Source of the DNA: Tomocerus qinae | Taxonomy: Eukaryota > Arthropoda > Collembola > Entomobryomorpha > Tomoceridae | Length of the DNA stretch: 64,000 nucleotides | NCBI GenBank assembly: GCA_020055645.1 | Contig: CM034546.1 | Coordinates: 127,617,875 to 127,681,874, forward strand | Direction: 5' to 3' | In this document: in pieces, positions 60,901 through 64,000 of the stretch | Layout of the letters: every line of letters starts with the position of its first letter | Position numbering within the stretch: position 1 is the first letter of the stretch | Notes under the pieces: generated by a model | What the model was told of the DNA's origin: nothing | Databases searched by the model: none | Seen by the model: only the letters and a program-made list of their open reading frames with translations | Program-made: the position numbers and the translations under genes

Positions 60901-62203
60901 CATCATTTCACTAAAACGCCCTGAATTTAATAACTTAAAAACTGCAAGCAGTTTAAATCAAATGTTTAGGTATATTTAGAAAATATTTCAAGTTAACAAA
61001 TGTTATTTTAGAATCTTACAGCCCCATTTTGGTTCAGGAAACAACGATATTCACGATACTGCATTAGAAAACAAACTTGATTAAAAATCAATCCATATTT
61101 TGCATAGGCAATTAAAAATGAATATTTACTCATTAATTATAATATTTATATATATTTGCGAAAACAAAATGCAGAAAATTGCACAAAAATTATACAATTG
61201 ATGTAGGCAAGTCATCCCCATCTACTTCTTTCATTGATTCCGCACATTGGCCATTGAGACGAAGCATTTGTAATGAAGGCATTGGATTTTTTAACGTTTT
61301 CTTGAGACAACACGTGACATTATTTACTTTCATGTATAAACCTCTGTTGCAAAAATTGGTGTTTCCATATCCATGCCAATTTGTTTTGCCATAAACGTTC
61401 TTGGTCGAAGTGACATTGTTTACATCAGAAACACCTTCTGCATTTGCCTGGTTTAAAATCAATTTACATTATTATACATTTTTTGTAGCTTAAAGGTGAT
61501 TAATAGTGGGGCAACGTAAGCATACACGCTGTGTGTATTACTTAGGAATAGAGAATAGCCCGTATTAAATAGCGGAAGGTGAATCGGTCGTGGCTCACGA
61601 AAATTGGACTGATTAGTTTTGAATTACAGCGTTGGGGGGAAATCATGTTTTCCCGCTTACGCTATAATTCAAAACGTGTTGAATTTTTTTAATATTTCGG
61701 AGCTACAAGTCCAAGCTATTCACCTTCCGCCACTTTTTGAAAATTTTGAAGAATTTTGATAAATAAATACGGGCTACACTCTAATCCTAAGTAATACACA
61801 CAAAGTGTATGCTCACGTTGCCCCGCTAATAGTAACCCTTAAAGTTTGATCCCAAAAGCAGGAATAACGCGTCACACACAAAAATATTATTTTGGCTTTA
61901 ATATCAACCCATTTTCATAAAATTTTCTACACAACGAGAACGAGAGTGATGTATTTTTGAAAAATACAAAAACCTACTAAATTATTTTCATTATATCTCT
62001 TTCTCTTCTCTCTGAGCTACGAGAAAGCAAAATCAGAAAATCCATGGATAGATCATGTTGGGCATTCTAGGGTTTAATTGCAGGGAGCATTACAAGAAAA
62101 TATTTTAGCAAACCGTTACCGTTGATATTGTCAAGACCATATCTAGCACCGTGAGTACAATCACTGAATATAGTAGACGGTTTCTTCTAGAGTATTTAAT
62201 CAT
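57910..62203 (-). CDS. Secreted Cys-rich protein C
   Basis: Eleven coding exons: 62203-62120, 61447-61196, 61058-61020, 60873-60765, 60698-60625, 60486-60421, 59445-59143, 58955-58914, 58539-58374, 58185-58085, 58017-57910; 1344 nt, 447 aa. It is the most diverged member: exon 2 begins ANAEGVSDVNNVTS, exon 7 is longer with a His-rich segment and a Gly/Ser/Thr run (RCGTGSGTGSSG), exon 8 has an extra codon. The core motifs VTCCLKK, CAESM, DGDDLPTSI, LQNYLKYMTQHYE, QQELGNIFDKNMAKKL, KWMESLDELSH and YCLGEDW are kept. For exon 7 I chose the GTAATA donor at 59142 because it preserves phase 0, whereas an earlier GTAACA would not. Confidence 0.78.
59540..60002. mobile_element. MULE-like element, copy 2, in gene C intron 6
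   Basis: Same terminal and subterminal sequences as 24370-25180 (GTATGGCACACACATGAC) but shorter and inverted. Flanks TTTTATTTC and TTTCGTTTC, 7 of 9 matching. Confidence 0.82.
61508..61824. mobile_element. 317-bp MITE in gene C intron 1
   Basis: About 100-bp inverted arms starting GGGGCAACGT (GCATACAC...TGTGTGTATTACTTAGG). Flanks ATTAATAGT and GCTAATAGT suggest a 9-bp TSD with two mismatches. Confidence 0.8.
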
Positions 62204-62870
62204 GTTTACTGCTGACTTTTTAATCAAATTCCACGGTCAGTTCTAGTTACCTGTAATGTAATAAATAGCACCAGCATAAGTACACATGGATAAATTATTC
62301 TAAAAGGTGGTAACTGGTATAACTGCCATTGTACTATGTACACAGTAGTAAAAATTCGTTCAATAATAAATATCATACTATTTACTATTAGAACATATTA
62401 ATACATATTATTATAATTATAAAAGTAATCTACGGCTTAATTTTGAAAATATCAAAGCTAATAAATAATACAAACATACCTGACGATAGATGAGTTATAG
62501 GACGGGGACTGCCTGTCATTTTTCCTGGGATAGAGATTTCAGCTTTAATGAGTAGGAAGGGAATGCTTGTATATAGAATATTTATTACTCAGTATTAAAC
62601 GTCATACTATTTCTAACGTAGGACACGAATGTCAAAAATCATGCAAAAATTGTTTAATATAGAATTCGCCATTTCATGTAATTTTAAGTTTATTAACATC
62701 AAAGACCTATGAGGAAGATGTTGCTAAATCATAATTATAAAAAATATCCAAAACCGCATCTGATTTTGGATTTCTTTCAAAACTTGTATCCACGCAGATC
62801 TTCAGCTTATTGCCATTTATATTGGCAGACAACCGAAAAAAATTGTGACTGTGGGTAAAGAGGGTCAAAG
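62204..62870. other. Upstream flank of gene C
   Basis: Non-coding. Holds the conserved block with a GTATGT donor (about 62480-62560), likely a 5' UTR exon. Confidence 0.5.
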
Positions 62871-62955
62871 CCGGGCATGAAAAACCCAAAAACCCGGGTT
62901 TTTGGGTGGGTTTTTGGGTAGCAAACAGCAAAAACCCAGGATTTTTCATGCCCTG
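62871..62955. mobile_element. hAT-like MITE, 85 bp
   Basis: Ends CCGGGCATGAAAAA / TTTTTCATGCCCTG with exact TSD GGTCAAAG (62863-62870, 62956-62963). The interior is mostly AAAAACCC-type repeats. Confidence 0.9.
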
Positions 62956-62963
62956 GGTCAAAG

Positions 62964-63737
62964 TATTACAATGCTTAAAATGTCCACATCATTTTCCCCG
63001 CAACCAGGAAGAGGTCGCAGCCAAATATGGTTTCCAGATTCAGAAAGCAGAAAACAAAATGTCTAATTGGAATATTCCAATTTAAAGCGGAACTATTCAT
63101 AGGCCAATATCAAGCACACTTCGTAAGCATTCTATTTCAATTCCATTCATTATACCTTTATAAGAATTCAAGTAATATTGCAAATTTGGGTCTAAATCTG
63201 CGAAAGAACATCGTATAACTGTTGGTCTGTTTAATAAACGCATAAATACATAAGAACCCCCTTACAATTTATAAATATAAGTATCAAACAGGATTCGTCT
63301 CATTTACATTTGGTACATTCATATATTTAGCTATTCATTTATATGAAGCATAGCAACAAAAGGATTTGACGTGCATGTTTGGCCGTGGTTTGGACAATGA
63401 CTCAAATGCTAATAATAATGCATGATATTATATGTATTTAATAATTTACTTTAAATTATTGTAGAATTAGTATTTTCTGTCAAATATATTGGACATTGAA
63501 TTCCAGAAATTTTGCTTTCAACAGAAAAAATTGTTTAGTTCATACATATCTCTTGTCTTGGTTAAGGCCATAATTTCGCCTTACTACAATTAAAATAAAC
63601 AAAAATTACGACAAATTTTCACACTTCAGATGTCACACACATCTGAAGATATCTGAATACGATAAAATGAACATCTATAAAAATAATTGAATAATATTGA
63701 CTATCAAGATAAGAAAAAAATCAAAAAAAGATAATTG
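62964..63737. other. Intergenic, nothing assigned
   Basis: AT-rich with no supported feature. Confidence 0.5.
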
Positions 63738-64000
63738 TACTCAATATTAATCAATTTTGATACTCAATATTAATCAATTTTGAAACTCAATATTAATCAA
63801 TTTTGAAACTCAATATTAATCAATTTTGAAACTCAATATTAATCAATTTTGAAACTCAATATTAATCAATTTTGAAACTCAATATTAATCAATTTTGAAA
63901 CTCAATATTAATCAATTTTGAAACTCAATATTAATCAATTTTGAAACTCAATATTAATCAATTTTGATTTTGATACTCAATACTAATCAATTTTGTTACT
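63738..64000. repeat. 23-bp tandem repeat, runs off the window
   Basis: About 11 copies of TCAATATTAATCAATTTTGA plus AAC, nearly identical, with TAC replacing AAC in the outermost copies. It continues past the window end. Confidence 0.95.

Noticed and set aside
63738..64000. Possible CRISPR-like array
   Set aside because: The 23-bp units are directly adjacent with no unique spacers, in an animal genome; it is a simple tandem repeat.

Overview
This is a 64 kb piece of an AT-rich animal nuclear genome, most likely an arthropod. Genes are split by short GT-AG introns and carry 5' UTR exons. The gene set is a HERC-type E3 ligase, a sigma-class GST, Kazal inhibitors, gustatory-receptor-like 7TM proteins and arrays of secreted Cys-rich proteins. 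A springtail (Collembola) is my best guess, but this rests on gene families and style only. No bacterial operons, tRNA, rRNA or CRISPR were seen.

Layout. 2696-7733 (+): a complete 17-exon HERC4-like gene. 7.9-17.3 kb: a mosaic of tandem duplicated units around one sigma GST (14965-16026, -). Truncated copies of the GST last exon, copies of its 3' flank and fragments of an unknown coiled-coil gene recur here and, inverted, at 26.3-28.3 kb. 18.2-20.5 kb (-): two 4-exon Kazal inhibitor genes; an orphan first exon of a third lies at 28.8 kb. 23.9-30.3 kb (-): one intact secreted-protein gene and two broken relatives. 31.5-37.7 kb (+): a tandem pair of gustatory-receptor-like genes; a divergent third is at 39.0-41.3 kb (-). 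42.4-62.2 kb (-): three tandem 11-coding-exon genes (A, B, C) for secreted Cys-rich proteins of a family I do not recognise, plus a dead fragment (D) of a fourth. A and B belong to a segmental duplication.

The most striking layer is mobile DNA. About eight non-autonomous hAT-like elements have terminal inverted repeats (TIRs) and exact or near-exact 8-bp target-site duplications (TSDs). Two copies of a MULE-like family, plus two single elements, have 9-bp duplications. A pair of short Helitron-like elements sits exactly between A and T. Two large foldback elements are present, and a 2.4 kb element carries long TIRs around about 2 kb of a 12-bp satellite. Because the window is full of duplications, several insertions can be compared with an empty paralogous site inside the same window.

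The genes do not form a pathway. HERC4 is an intracellular housekeeping-type enzyme. GST, Kazal, the secreted proteins and the receptors are lineage-expanding, environment-facing families, which fits the heavy local duplication. All exon models were built by eye from splice signals, reading frame and comparison between paralogs; no transcript data were available.
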